A DNA stretch of 64,000 nt, from positions 62,001-126,000 of the forward strand of contig NZ_PTIX01000016.1 in assembly GCF_002934265.1 (NCBI RefSeq). The letters run 5' to 3'. This document shows, in pieces, positions 1 through 8,402 of the stretch. Under the pieces are notes generated by a model. It was not told where the DNA came from and did no database searches. It was given only the letters and a program-made list of their open reading frames with translations. This stretch comes from Actinokineospora auranticolor (lineage in GTDB: Bacteria > Actinomycetota > Actinomycetes > Mycobacteriales > Pseudonocardiaceae). The translations under genes were made by a program, and so were the position numbers. The first letter of the stretch is position 1; the number at the start of each line of letters is the position of its first letter.

Positions 1-1362
1 GGTGCCCGCGACGAGCGTGGGCACCACGTCCGCGGCCAGCCCGGCCAGCTCGACCGCGCGGGCGAAGCGGGCGAAGGCGGGCCGGGAGGCGTGGCGGCTC
101 GGCAGCGCGATCACGTCCCGGCTGATGACCGTCACGTCCCGGCCGCGCCGCGCGCGCAGGCAGGTCTGGACGCTGAGCGGCGCGGTGGTGCCGGTGCGCC
201 GGGCGTTGATCTCCAGCGGCACCAGCTCACCGGTCGGCCGCACGAGGAAGTCGATGTCGAACCACCCGCGGTAGCCCACCAGCGCGAGCTGCTCGCCGAC
301 CGCGACGCAGAACGCGGACAGCAACGCCGAGCGCGCGGGCGCGATCACCACGCCGTCGTCGGTGACCCCGCCCGCGAACTGGGTGCCGTTCATCGCCATG
401 GCCGTCACGCCCTCCAGGCGCACCCGTCCCAGGTGGTCGATGGTGCAGTCGCCGCTGACATCCGACCATGGGAGGTCGGAACGCCACTGGTAGTCCTGCA
501 CGATCGTGGGCAGTCCGTTGTGGAACGTGTCGTCTTCGCGCAGGCGCGCCAGCGTTTCGAGCACCGCGCGGCGGGTCGACGTCCGGTGCGGGGACAGCAC
601 GGCCGTGCCGTAGCCGCCGACGCCGAACGGCGCCTTGAGGACCACGGTCCGGCCGCGCGCGCCCGCGTCGACCAGGGTCGCGACCAGGTCCGGTTCGGAC
701 TCGCAGAGCCGCTCCCCGGTCAGGTGGATCCCGTCGGGGGAGTCCAGCGCGTTGTGCGCCTTGGCGAACAGCTCGGGGCTGGAGGCCTTGGACTCGGCGA
801 ACGCGGGTAACGCGGCGTCGGTGGACCGCACCGCGGCGGCTTCCGGCAGGTCCCGCGCGTACTCCCGGTACGGCGCGCTCTCGCCCCACGGGATGAGCCG
901 CGCGCCCGCGTCGACCGCCGCGCGCACCCGCGCGGACAGCACCGGGTCCGCGCCCAGCGCGGCGAACCCCGGCCCCAGCGGCCCCGGCACGGTGACCGGC
1001 TCGAACCGGTCCCACCCCAGCAGCGCCACCTGGCGCTCCCACCACGGTTCGCCGTCGAACTCCGGCACCAGGACCAACCCGGGGTCGGGGGAGTGGAACG
1101 GCGCCAGGCAGGCGTAGCCCAGGTCCCCGGCGGCGACGTCCGCGCGGACGTCGTCCGGTACCCCTTCGGGCAGCATCGCGTCGTGGAACTCGACCACGTT
1201 GCCGACGTGCACGTCACCCACGCGCCCGGCACCTACGTGAGCACCGTTCACCTTGCCCTCGCGGGGATGTGCGCCGGTGCGGACGTCCTTGCCCTTGTGG
1301 ACACCGCTCATGTGGACACCCCCGTCCCGAATCCCGCTCTCGTGCGGGTTCTCCGCGCTCAC
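1..1362 (-). CDS. ATP-grasp ligase, 3' end outside the window
   Basis: The leftward frame stays open for 454 codons to the window edge. ATP-grasp features are clear. A nucleotide-binding stretch LKAPFGVGGYG lies at about residues 242-252 (Lys243), and the metal-binding acidic strand FDIDFLV (368-374) is followed by VPLEINARRTG with Glu384 and Asn386. ATP-grasp enzymes join a carboxylate to an amine or thiol through an acyl phosphate. The gene begins 35 bases after the aminomutase upstream and is probably co-transcribed with it, so a beta-amino acid is a plausible substrate (inference). I chose GTG at 1362 because GGGAG precedes it; an in-frame ATG at 1311 is the alternative. The first 50 residues are Gly/His-rich and unlike a usual ATP-grasp N-terminus. 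Confidence 0.8.
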   Translation of the reverse strand, partial: MSAENPHESGIRDGGVHMSGVHKGKDVRTGAHPREGKVNGAHVGAGRVGDVHVGNVVEFHDAMLPEGVPDDVRADVAAGDLGYACLAPFHSPDPGLVLVPEFDGEPWWERQVALLGWDRFEPVTVPGPLGPGFAALGADPVLSARVRAAVDAGARLIPWGESAPYREYARDLPEAAAVRSTDAALPAFAESKASSPELFAKAHNALDSPDGIHLTGERLCESEPDLVATLVDAGARGRTVVLKAPFGVGGYGTAVLSPHRTSTRRAVLETLARLREDDTFHNGLPTIVQDYQWRSDLPWSDVSGDCTIDHLGRVRLEGVTAMAMNGTQFAGGVTDDGVVIAPARSALLSAFCVAVGEQLALVGYRGWFDIDFLVRPTGELVPLEINARRTGTTAPLSVQTCLRARRGRDVTVISRDVIALPSRHASRPAFARFARAVELAGLAADVVPTLVAGT

Positions 1363-1397
1363 CGGTCTCCCACCCCGCTCCCCCTTCCGCCCACCGC

Positions 1398-2363
1398 TCA
1401 GTCCTCGCGCGCCTTCCAGGTCTCCGTGCTGAGGGTCAGCCCGTCGAAGTCGGTGACGTGCCCCAGGTCGAAGTCCCAGTGGTTCGTCGGGACCAGCACC
1501 TTGCCGCGCGCGGCGGGCATGTCGATGACGTGCTGCGGGAAGGCGAGGCCGTCGAGCCGCTCGCGCAGCCGCGACATGATCGCCACCTCGTCGCGCAGGT
1601 CCATCTCGAACCGGGCCGTGGTCGGGATGCGCTGGCAGTGGTAGAGGTAGTACGGCCGCACCCCCAGCTGGAACAGCCTGGTGTAGAGGCGGTACAGGAC
1701 CTCGACGTCGTCGTTGACGCCCTTGAGGAACACGCTCTGGCAGATGAGGAGGTAGCCCATCGCGCGGAACTGGGCGATCAGGTCCTCCACCTCGGGCGTC
1801 AGCTCGTCCGGGTGGGAGATGTGCAGGCTCAGGTACATCGTCGGCCGCAAGGTGGCCAGCTTGCGCATGAGGTCGAGGTTGACCTGGCCCGGGGACTGCA
1901 CCGGGAACCTGGTGTGGATCCGCATGACCTTGACGTGCTCGACCTCGGCCAGCGAGGTGAACAGGTACTCCAACCCCTTGGGGTTGATCAGCGGGTCGCC
2001 GCCGCTGGCGATGATGTCGTGCAGCTCGCCGTCCTGCTTGACGTAGTCGACGATGGTGTCGATCTGCGCGGTCCCCAACCGCCCCAGGCGGTCGAGGCCG
2101 ACGCCGACCCGGTCCTGCCGCTCGCAGTAGCGGCAGTTGGCGCCGCAGGTGTACGAGAGCAGTACCAGCAGGCGTCCGTCGAACTTGCGCACCCCGCCGG
2201 GCACGGCGGTGTTGGCCTTCTCGCTGAGCAGGTCCCGTTCGATGTCGGCGGGGATGTCCTCGTGCGCCGGGTCGTAGACGTACATCTTGCGGACGGCGTC
2301 GCTGCGCTCGGCCAGTTCCAGCAGGTACGGCGTGGTCTTTTCCGCGAAGCGAGCTTCAGTCAT
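1398..2363 (-). CDS. KamA-family radical SAM/PLP amino acid 2,3-aminomutase
   Basis: This 321-residue protein belongs to the lysine/glutamate 2,3-aminomutase family, which moves an amino group from the alpha to the beta carbon using a [4Fe-4S] cluster, S-adenosylmethionine and PLP. Cys73, Cys77 and Cys80 form the radical-SAM CxxxCxxC motif (TCGANCRYC). SGGDP is present, and the PLP lysine is probably Lys288 in MPAARGKV near the C-terminus. The length matches the short EpmB/KamA-like members, which lack the long ends of clostridial lysine aminomutase. ATG 2363 is preferred; the frame is open to 2507, but that extension is Arg/Pro-rich and looks non-coding. The substrate cannot be read from sequence. 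With no epmA-like or acetyltransferase gene beside it, the adjoining ATP-grasp ligase is the likely next step. Confidence 0.88.
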   Translation of the reverse strand: MTEARFAEKTTPYLLELAERSDAVRKMYVYDPAHEDIPADIERDLLSEKANTAVPGGVRKFDGRLLVLLSYTCGANCRYCERQDRVGVGLDRLGRLGTAQIDTIVDYVKQDGELHDIIASGGDPLINPKGLEYLFTSLAEVEHVKVMRIHTRFPVQSPGQVNLDLMRKLATLRPTMYLSLHISHPDELTPEVEDLIAQFRAMGYLLICQSVFLKGVNDDVEVLYRLYTRLFQLGVRPYYLYHCQRIPTTARFEMDLRDEVAIMSRLRERLDGLAFPQHVIDMPAARGKVLVPTNHWDFDLGHVTDFDGLTLSTETWKARED

Positions 2364-2965
2364 GCGCCTACTCGAATCTCTCGGAGGGACGTGGCGGGAC
2401 ACCGCCCGGGCACCGCGCCCGTCGCCGGACGGGTCGCGCGACCCGTCGCCGGTCGGGCCGCGCGCTGCTGCCGGGGATCGCGGCCGGGGCGTGCGGCCGA
2501 TTGTCACCGGTGGATCGTCTTGGGGTCGTCGTGGTGGTAAGCGAATTCGTTACCCGGTTAACCGGTAGGCCAATTTCGACAGTCGACGATGGTCACCGCC
2601 GGTTTTTCGCCAGGCCGCTCGGGTGCGGCCCAACATAGCGAAAACCCGGGGCGGTGTCGCTGCTCTCCTTGGACCGCACCGGTTAGGACGTTCGGCGGAA
2701 ATCCGCGCGGTTGCGTCCTTTTGGACCAACGCCGTCCCGTGTGTAACAGTCGGGTTGTTTGCGCGAAACACACGCGACAGTCGGGGAGCGCTGCCTATAC
2801 TCGGAGTAGGGGAGGTGACCTGTGGTTTTCGCCCACCTGTTGGCAGCGCGGAGAGTTGACCTCTCACGGCACCTGCCGCCGACCGGTTGGTGACTCATTT
2901 TCGACTCCCCGCGCGTCCACTCGGGCGCGTTCGTCACCGGTTCCTGACGCGAAGGACTGTGCACA
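2364..2965. promoter_or_regulatory. Divergent intergenic region between the aminomutase and flavoprotein genes
   Basis: This 602-base stretch separates two divergent operons and shows no convincing gene; its open frames are Arg/Pro/Ser-rich and lack family features. It should hold both promoters. A perfect 20-base palindrome lies at 2428-2447, flanked by an 11-base direct repeat (CCCGTCGCCGG at 2418-2428 and 2442-2452). A 12-base palindrome CCGGTTAACCGG is at 2554-2565. A TATACT hexamer at 2796-2801 faces the rightward genes, but I see no good -35 box at the right distance. Confidence 0.5.
2428..2447. repeat. Perfect 20-bp palindrome with flanking direct repeats
   Basis: The two halves around ACGGGTCGC/GCGACCCGT match perfectly over 20 bases. 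The palindrome sits 65-84 bases upstream of the aminomutase ATG and is embedded between two copies of CCCGTCGCCGG. It could be an operator or a leader hairpin of the leftward transcript; sequence alone does not decide. Confidence 0.45.
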
Positions 2966-5107
2966 ATGGCCAAGTCCGCAAGGCCTGCTTGGAGACGCGC
3001 GTGGGCCACGCCCGCGCGCAAGGCGGTACTGGGGGCGCTCGCCTCCGTTGCTGTCGCTCTTGGGGCCGCGGGTCTTGTGCAAGCGGGCACCGCCCGCACC
3101 GCGCTGCTCATCGGGGCCTGTACCGCCTTCGCCGCCCTGATCGCGGCTTTCCTCGTCCAGCTGGCCCGTTCGGCCGCCCCGGTGCCCGGTGACCTGGACG
3201 GCACCACCGTGGACAACTCCGCCGCCGCGGACGCCGCCGACGCCGCGCTGGTCCGCGACCCGGACTTCCTCGCGCTCGGCCTGGGCGGCACCAACATGAT
3301 GGCGATGCTGTGGACGGTCGCCATGGGCAAGCGCGCGGTCGGCGTGGAGATGCGCGGCGACCCGTCGCTCGGCGTGCACTGGAACATCCGCGAGGACCTG
3401 TACCACCACTTCGGACTGATCGACCAGATGATGCTGGAGCGCTACGGCGCCGACGGCGTGCCCAAGCGCGGCAACGGCACCCCGTTCCTGCTCGCCGAGT
3501 GCTTCTACCACCCCGACACCGCCGCGGGCGCGGTCGCCGCGGACGAGGTCGTCACCGGCTTCCTCGACTCGCACATCGGCGAGGACGCGCACGTGTCCGG
3601 CATCATCCACCACACCGAGTTCATCGACGACCGCTGGGCCGACGGCCGACCGCAGCGCGTGGTGACCGTCGTGGACTCCGCGCTGCCGCCGACCGACCAC
3701 GACCCGTCCAAGATCGGCAGGCCGATGGTGGAGGTCCTCGACGGACCCTCCACGTTCCAGGCGGGCGCCTCCGAGGTGCTCATCCTCCAGCGCCGCTACC
3801 TCGAGGCGATCGAGCGGATGGACCTCGAGCGCGGCGCGCGGCCCCGGGTCCGGTTGTTCACCAGCCACCGCGTGGTGACGCCGAACGACGACGGCGGCTA
3901 CCTGAACTGGCTGCGCCGCGACGAGGGCTTCACGCCGCAGCGCGACGGCCGGATGGGCGTGCGGATCGAGCAGATCCGCGAGCTGGACTACAAGGGCAAG
4001 TTCCGCCGCGTGCGGGTGCCCGGCACCGAGGTGCTCGACCTCGGCGTGCCCGAGCTGTTCATGATCGCGCAGGGCTTCGACAGCACCGACGCCACCCGCC
4101 TCGGCTTCCGCCAGGAGGAGGTCAAGGTGGACCACCAGGACGGCCGCGGCCCCGTGGTGGCCCAGGCCGACTACCTGGCCGGGCTGATGGAGGTCCTGGT
4201 CGACGGGCGGCTGCGCAGGCGCATCGCGTCGGAGTTCGACAAGCAGGGCAACGAGTACTGGGTGCGGCAGATCGCCGTGGGCCACCAGGACGACCCCGAG
4301 GTGGGCTGGATCCTGGTGCAGGTACCCGACTTCAAGACCTTCGACCCGATCCTGGCCGGACTGGTGCCCCCGGGCACCGACCGCAAGGCGCCGGAGTACT
4401 TCGCCGCGTACCAGTACCTGCTGCGCGACTTCTACCTCGAGCAGGTCTCGCACATCGTGGAGATCCCGCGCGAGGAACTGGAGTCGGTGCAGATCCCCTA
4501 CGGCCCCAAGCTGTTCAGCCTGGTCGAGCAGGTCGGCGCGGACGCGCTGGTGGCGGCCAACGGCGTCGTCGCGGGCGACTCCTTCGGCAACGGCCACTTC
4601 CTGACCAGCGGCGGCGCCATCACCGGCATGGTCGGCCACGGCGCCCGGGTGCTGCGCTACTGGGAGGCCCGGGCGGCGGGCGCCGACCAGCCGACCGCGG
4701 TGCGCGGGTTGGCCGACGGCATCAAGGCGGACACCGACGGGTGGCTGCACGTCAGCGCCCAGGAGTTCAGCCAGGCCGTGCCGATCAACTTCGGCGCCGA
4801 GCGGATCGAGCGGATCTCCGCGGCCAGCGGCAAGTCCACCGAGGCCCGCGCGAACACGATCGACGCCACCCGCAGGCACCGGCACTCGCTGGTGCCGCTC
4901 GACCCGTCGGACTGGCGGCGCCTGGTGATCCGCAGCGGCCGCACGCACGCGCTGTCGCTGCCCCCGCTCAGCCAGGTCCACCCCGCGCTGCGCGGGTCGG
5001 GGGAGGTGGCCGGGGAGTCCTCGGACGTGATGGCGGACGAGGCCGGGATGACCACCGGCAACGGCCAGGCGGACCTGGCCGCCCCGGCGCTGAACGCGGG
5101 GGCGTGA
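2966..5107 (+). CDS. Membrane-anchored FAD-dependent oxidoreductase-like protein
   Basis: The 713-residue protein has two N-terminal membrane helices (about 19-40 and 44-66) and a large soluble domain. That domain opens with a Rossmann-like dinucleotide site, LGLGGT at 104-109, then a helix and a second strand ending in Val-Glu (127-128), the usual ribose-binding acid. Near the C-terminus GDSFGNGH (Asp538) followed by TSGGAITGMVGHG resembles the second FAD motif of glutathione-reductase/hydroxylase-type flavoproteins. I infer a flavoenzyme at the membrane surface; the substrate is unknown. The following gene carries a second copy of the domain. Its ATG overlaps this stop as TGATG, so the two are translationally coupled. 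The start is ATG 2966 with GAAGGA upstream. Confidence 0.75.
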   Translation: MAKSARPAWRRAWATPARKAVLGALASVAVALGAAGLVQAGTARTALLIGACTAFAALIAAFLVQLARSAAPVPGDLDGTTVDNSAAADAADAALVRDPDFLALGLGGTNMMAMLWTVAMGKRAVGVEMRGDPSLGVHWNIREDLYHHFGLIDQMMLERYGADGVPKRGNGTPFLLAECFYHPDTAAGAVAADEVVTGFLDSHIGEDAHVSGIIHHTEFIDDRWADGRPQRVVTVVDSALPPTDHDPSKIGRPMVEVLDGPSTFQAGASEVLILQRRYLEAIERMDLERGARPRVRLFTSHRVVTPNDDGGYLNWLRRDEGFTPQRDGRMGVRIEQIRELDYKGKFRRVRVPGTEVLDLGVPELFMIAQGFDSTDATRLGFRQEEVKVDHQDGRGPVVAQADYLAGLMEVLVDGRLRRRIASEFDKQGNEYWVRQIAVGHQDDPEVGWILVQVPDFKTFDPILAGLVPPGTDRKAPEYFAAYQYLLRDFYLEQVSHIVEIPREELESVQIPYGPKLFSLVEQVGADALVAANGVVAGDSFGNGHFLTSGGAITGMVGHGARVLRYWEARAAGADQPTAVRGLADGIKADTDGWLHVSAQEFSQAVPINFGAERIERISAASGKSTEARANTIDATRRHRHSLVPLDPSDWRRLVIRSGRTHALSLPPLSQVHPALRGSGEVAGESSDVMADEAGMTTGNGQADLAAPALNAGA

Positions 5108-8100
5108 TGGACGCGATGACCGGGGCCGCGCTGCGGCCCGTCCCCGTGCTGCGCGGCCTGCGCGAGCGCCAGTTGGCGCTCGTCGTGCTCTGCGCGGGCA
5201 CCCTGATGATCATCCTCGACGGTTCCGTGGTGAACGTCGCGCTGCCGTCCATCCAGACCGACCTCGGGTTCGCCCAGACCGACCTGGCGTGGGTGATCAA
5301 CGCCTACCTGATCCCCTTCGGCGGGTTGCTGCTGCTGGCGGGTCGACTCGGTGACCTCTTAGGTCGCAAACGCCTGTTCATCAGCGGATTGGCCGTGTTC
5401 ACGGTCGCGTCGCTGGCCTGCGGGCTGGCGAACAGCCAGGCCGTGCTGATCGCGGCCCGGGCCGCGCAGGGCATCGGCGGGGCCGCCGCCTCGGCGGTGG
5501 TGCTCGGCATGATCGTGACGATGTTCCCCCGCCCGAGGGAGCAGGCCCGCGCGGTCGGCGTCTACTCCTTCGTGGCCGCGGCGGGCGCCTCGCTCGGCCT
5601 GCTGGCCGGTGCCGCGCTCACCGAGGCGATCAACTGGCACTGGATCTTCTTCGTCAACCTGCCCCTCGGCGCGGCGACCATCGTCGCGGCGCTGCGGCTG
5701 CTCGACGAGAACACCGCCGACACCGACGCGCAGACCTCGGACGTGCTGGGCGGTCTGCTGATCACCCTGGGCCTGTCGCTGTGGGTCTACACGATCGTGC
5801 AGGCCGGGGAGACCGGCTGGGGCTCGACGCGCACGATCGTGCTGTGCGCGGTGTCCACCGCGCTGGTGCTCGGCTTCGTCGCGCACCAGGCGCGGGCCCG
5901 GGACCCGTTGGTGCCCCTGGGCATCTTCCGCGCCCGCAACGTCGGCTGGGCGAACCTGGTGCAGACGCTGATGGTGGCCGGGTTCGCCGGGGTCTTCTTC
6001 CTCGGCGCGCTGTACATGCAGAACGTGCTGCGGTTCAGCGTCGCCGAGGTCGGGCTGGCGTTCCTGCCCGCCGCGGCGGCCATCGCGACGCTGTCGCTGA
6101 AGGTCACGCCGAAGCTGGTGGACAAGGTCGACGCCAAGGCCGTGCTGGTGCCGGGCATGCTCCTCATGGTCGCGGGCCTGGCGCTGTTCGCCAGGGTCCC
6201 GGTCGACGGGGACTACCTGGTGGACGTGCTGCCGGTGATGCTGCTGCTCGGCACCGGCGCGGGTCTGTGCTTCCCCGCCGTGATCACGGTCGCCATGGCC
6301 GACGCCACCACCAGCGACGCGGGTGTGCGCTCCGGTCTGGTCAACACGACCCAGCAGATGGGCCCCGCGCTCGGCCTGGCCGTGCTGGCCGCGATGTCCA
6401 GCGCGCGCACCGGCGACGCGCTGGCGGACGGCGTGCCCGCGCTGGAGGCGCTGACCTCCGGCTACCGGCTGGCGTTCCTCGTCGGGGCCGGGATCGTGCT
6501 GGTCGCCGCCGTGCTGGGCATGACCGTCGTGCAGCCCGCGGTGCCGAAGACGGCGCCGAAGTCCCTGGACGACACCGCGGTCGACGCGCACGACCACAAC
6601 CTCGCGGGCGTGCGCGACCCGGACTACCTGGCCCTCGGGCTCGGCGGCACCGGGATGATGGGCATGCTGTGGTCGGTCGCGGAGGGCAAGCGGGCCGTCG
6701 GTGTCGAGCTGCGCGGCGACCCGTCGTACGGGGTCATGCACTGGAACCTCAACGCCGACATCTACCACCACCTCGGCGTCATCGACCAGCTGATGCTGGA
6801 GCGCTACGGCGCCGACGGCGTGCCCAAGCGCGGCGACGGCAGCCTGTTCCGGCTCGCGGAGTGCCTCTACAGCACCGAGACCGAGGCGGGCGACGCCTCC
6901 GCCGACGAGGTGGTCAGCGGGTTCGACCTGGAGTCGCACGTCGGCGGCGTGGTCTTGCACGAGGAGCACGTCGACGACCGCTGGCTCGACGGCAGGCCGC
7001 ACCGGGTCGTCGCCGACCTGGGCGGCATGACGCCGCCCACCGGCCCGGACCCGTCGCGGCTCGGCCGCGACCTCGCCGAGGTGCTGGCGGACCGGCCGAC
7101 GTTCCTCGCGGGCGCCGAGGAGGTGCTGGTGATCCTGCGCCGGTACCTGGAGGCCGTGGAGGCCATGGACCTCGCGTCCGGCCGCGAGCCCCGCGTGCGG
7201 CTGTTCACCAGCCACCGCGTGCTCACCGAACCGCGGCGCGCGGCCAAGGGCGCCACCGGGTTCGAGCGGCAGCCCGACGGCAGGCTGCGGGTGCGCCTGG
7301 AGATGGTGCGCAGCCTCGACCACAAGGGCAAGTTCCGCCGCGTCGCGGTGGACAACGCCGAGATCGTCGACCTGGGCGTGCCCGGTCTGATCGTGATCGC
7401 CGAGGGCCAGTCCGGCGCCGACGCGCGCAGGCTCGGGTTCACCCAGCGCGACGTCCGCGTCGACCACGGCGACGGCAACGGCCCGGTGCCCGCGCAGGCG
7501 GACTACCTGGCCGGGCTGATCGAGGTGTTCATCGACAGCCGGGTGCGCAGGCGGGTGTCCACCGAGTTCGACCGCAACGGCACCGCCTACACCACGCGCC
7601 AGATCGCGATCGGGCACGAGGACGACGCCGAGGTCGGCTGGGTGCTGATCGAGGTGCCGGAGTTCAAGACCTTCGACCCGGTGCTCGCGGGGCTGGTGCC
7701 GGAGGGCACCGCCAAGGACACCGCGAAGTACTTCGCCGCCCACCAGCTGCTGATGCGGGACTTCTTCCTGGAGCAGACCGCGCACCTGCTGGAGATCCCC
7801 AAGGCCGAGCTGGCCAAGATCCAGCTCACCTACGGGCCAAAGCTGTTCCGCCTCGTGGAGCGGATCGGCTCGGACGCGGTGGTCGCGGCCAACGCCGTGG
7901 TCGCGGGCGACTCCTTCGGCAACGGGCACGTGCTCACCAGCGGCGGTGTCACCACCGGCATGGTCGGCCACGCCCACCGCGTGCTGCGGTACTGGCGGGC
8001 CCGCGAGTCGGGGGTGACCCACGAGCAGGCGCTGCGCGACCTCGCCGACGGGATCAAGGCCGACACCCAGGCCTGGATCCGGCACAGCGAGTCGGAGTTC

Positions 8101-8295
8101 AGCCCGATGCCACCCGCGGACCGCCGGGCGTTGGCCGCGACCCGCGAGCACCGGGCGTCGCTGCTGATCCGCGACCACTCCGACGAGTGGATCCGGGTCG
8201 TGATCCAGGCGGGCAGGCTGCACGCGTACGCGCTGCCGCCGCTGGCCGACACGCACCCGGCGGCCCGCGCCGCCGCGGAGTCGCCGTCGTCCTGA
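5107..8295 (+). CDS. DHA2-type MFS exporter fused to an FAD-dependent oxidoreductase-like domain
   Basis: This 1,062-residue protein is a natural fusion. Residues 1 to about 480 form an EmrB/QacA (DHA2) drug:H+ antiporter with about 14 helices; NVALPSIQTDL and GRLGDLLGRKRLF are classic motifs. After a short linker, residues from about 500 repeat the soluble domain of the preceding gene. LGLGGT is at 510-515, ERYGADGVPKRG, VRLFTSHRV, KTFDP and LAGLVP are conserved, and GDSFGNGH (Asp935) lies near the end. The frame is continuous, with no stop or codon-use break, so this is not two genes. The preceding protein places the same domain behind only two helices. I infer a pump whose substrate is modified by, or gated through, the attached redox domain. 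A strong hairpin follows. Confidence 0.85.
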   Translation: MDAMTGAALRPVPVLRGLRERQLALVVLCAGTLMIILDGSVVNVALPSIQTDLGFAQTDLAWVINAYLIPFGGLLLLAGRLGDLLGRKRLFISGLAVFTVASLACGLANSQAVLIAARAAQGIGGAAASAVVLGMIVTMFPRPREQARAVGVYSFVAAAGASLGLLAGAALTEAINWHWIFFVNLPLGAATIVAALRLLDENTADTDAQTSDVLGGLLITLGLSLWVYTIVQAGETGWGSTRTIVLCAVSTALVLGFVAHQARARDPLVPLGIFRARNVGWANLVQTLMVAGFAGVFFLGALYMQNVLRFSVAEVGLAFLPAAAAIATLSLKVTPKLVDKVDAKAVLVPGMLLMVAGLALFARVPVDGDYLVDVLPVMLLLGTGAGLCFPAVITVAMADATTSDAGVRSGLVNTTQQMGPALGLAVLAAMSSARTGDALADGVPALEALTSGYRLAFLVGAGIVLVAAVLGMTVVQPAVPKTAPKSLDDTAVDAHDHNLAGVRDPDYLALGLGGTGMMGMLWSVAEGKRAVGVELRGDPSYGVMHWNLNADIYHHLGVIDQLMLERYGADGVPKRGDGSLFRLAECLYSTETEAGDASADEVVSGFDLESHVGGVVLHEEHVDDRWLDGRPHRVVADLGGMTPPTGPDPSRLGRDLAEVLADRPTFLAGAEEVLVILRRYLEAVEAMDLASGREPRVRLFTSHRVLTEPRRAAKGATGFERQPDGRLRVRLEMVRSLDHKGKFRRVAVDNAEIVDLGVPGLIVIAEGQSGADARRLGFTQRDVRVDHGDGNGPVPAQADYLAGLIEVFIDSRVRRRVSTEFDRNGTAYTTRQIAIGHEDDAEVGWVLIEVPEFKTFDPVLAGLVPEGTAKDTAKYFAAHQLLMRDFFLEQTAHLLEIPKAELAKIQLTYGPKLFRLVERIGSDAVVAANAVVAGDSFGNGHVLTSGGVTTGMVGHAHRVLRYWRARESGVTHEQALRDLADGIKADTQAWIRHSESEFSPMPPADRRALAATREHRASLLIRDHSDEWIRVVIQAGRLHAYALPPLADTHPAARAAAESPSS

Positions 8296-8321
8296 CGCCC
8301 GCCTGACGTTCGCACGGAAAA

Positions 8322-8355
8322 CCCCGCGGTACGACGGCATCGTCGTACCGCGGGG
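8322..8355 (+). terminator. Perfect 15-bp stem-loop after the MFS-flavoprotein gene
   Basis: CCCCGCGGTACGACG and its exact complement enclose a GCAT loop, 26 bases after the stop at 8295. There is no T-run on the plus side, as is common for actinobacterial terminators, but TTTTCC follows it on the minus strand. Confidence 0.8.
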
Positions 8356-8402
8356 CACCCGCGTCTGCCATCGTGTCCGGGGAGAGATCCCTGGGGGAGA
8401 TC

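Noticed and set aside
3310-5106. N-terminal extension of the MFS-flavoprotein frame
   Set aside because: It overlaps the first flavoprotein gene in another frame and is Arg/Pro-rich. The real start is ATG 5107, coupled to the upstream stop.
5359-8358. Leftward 999-codon open frame opposite the MFS-flavoprotein gene
   Set aside because: Antisense shadow; the His/Val/Gln/Arg-rich product lacks membrane helices or motifs.
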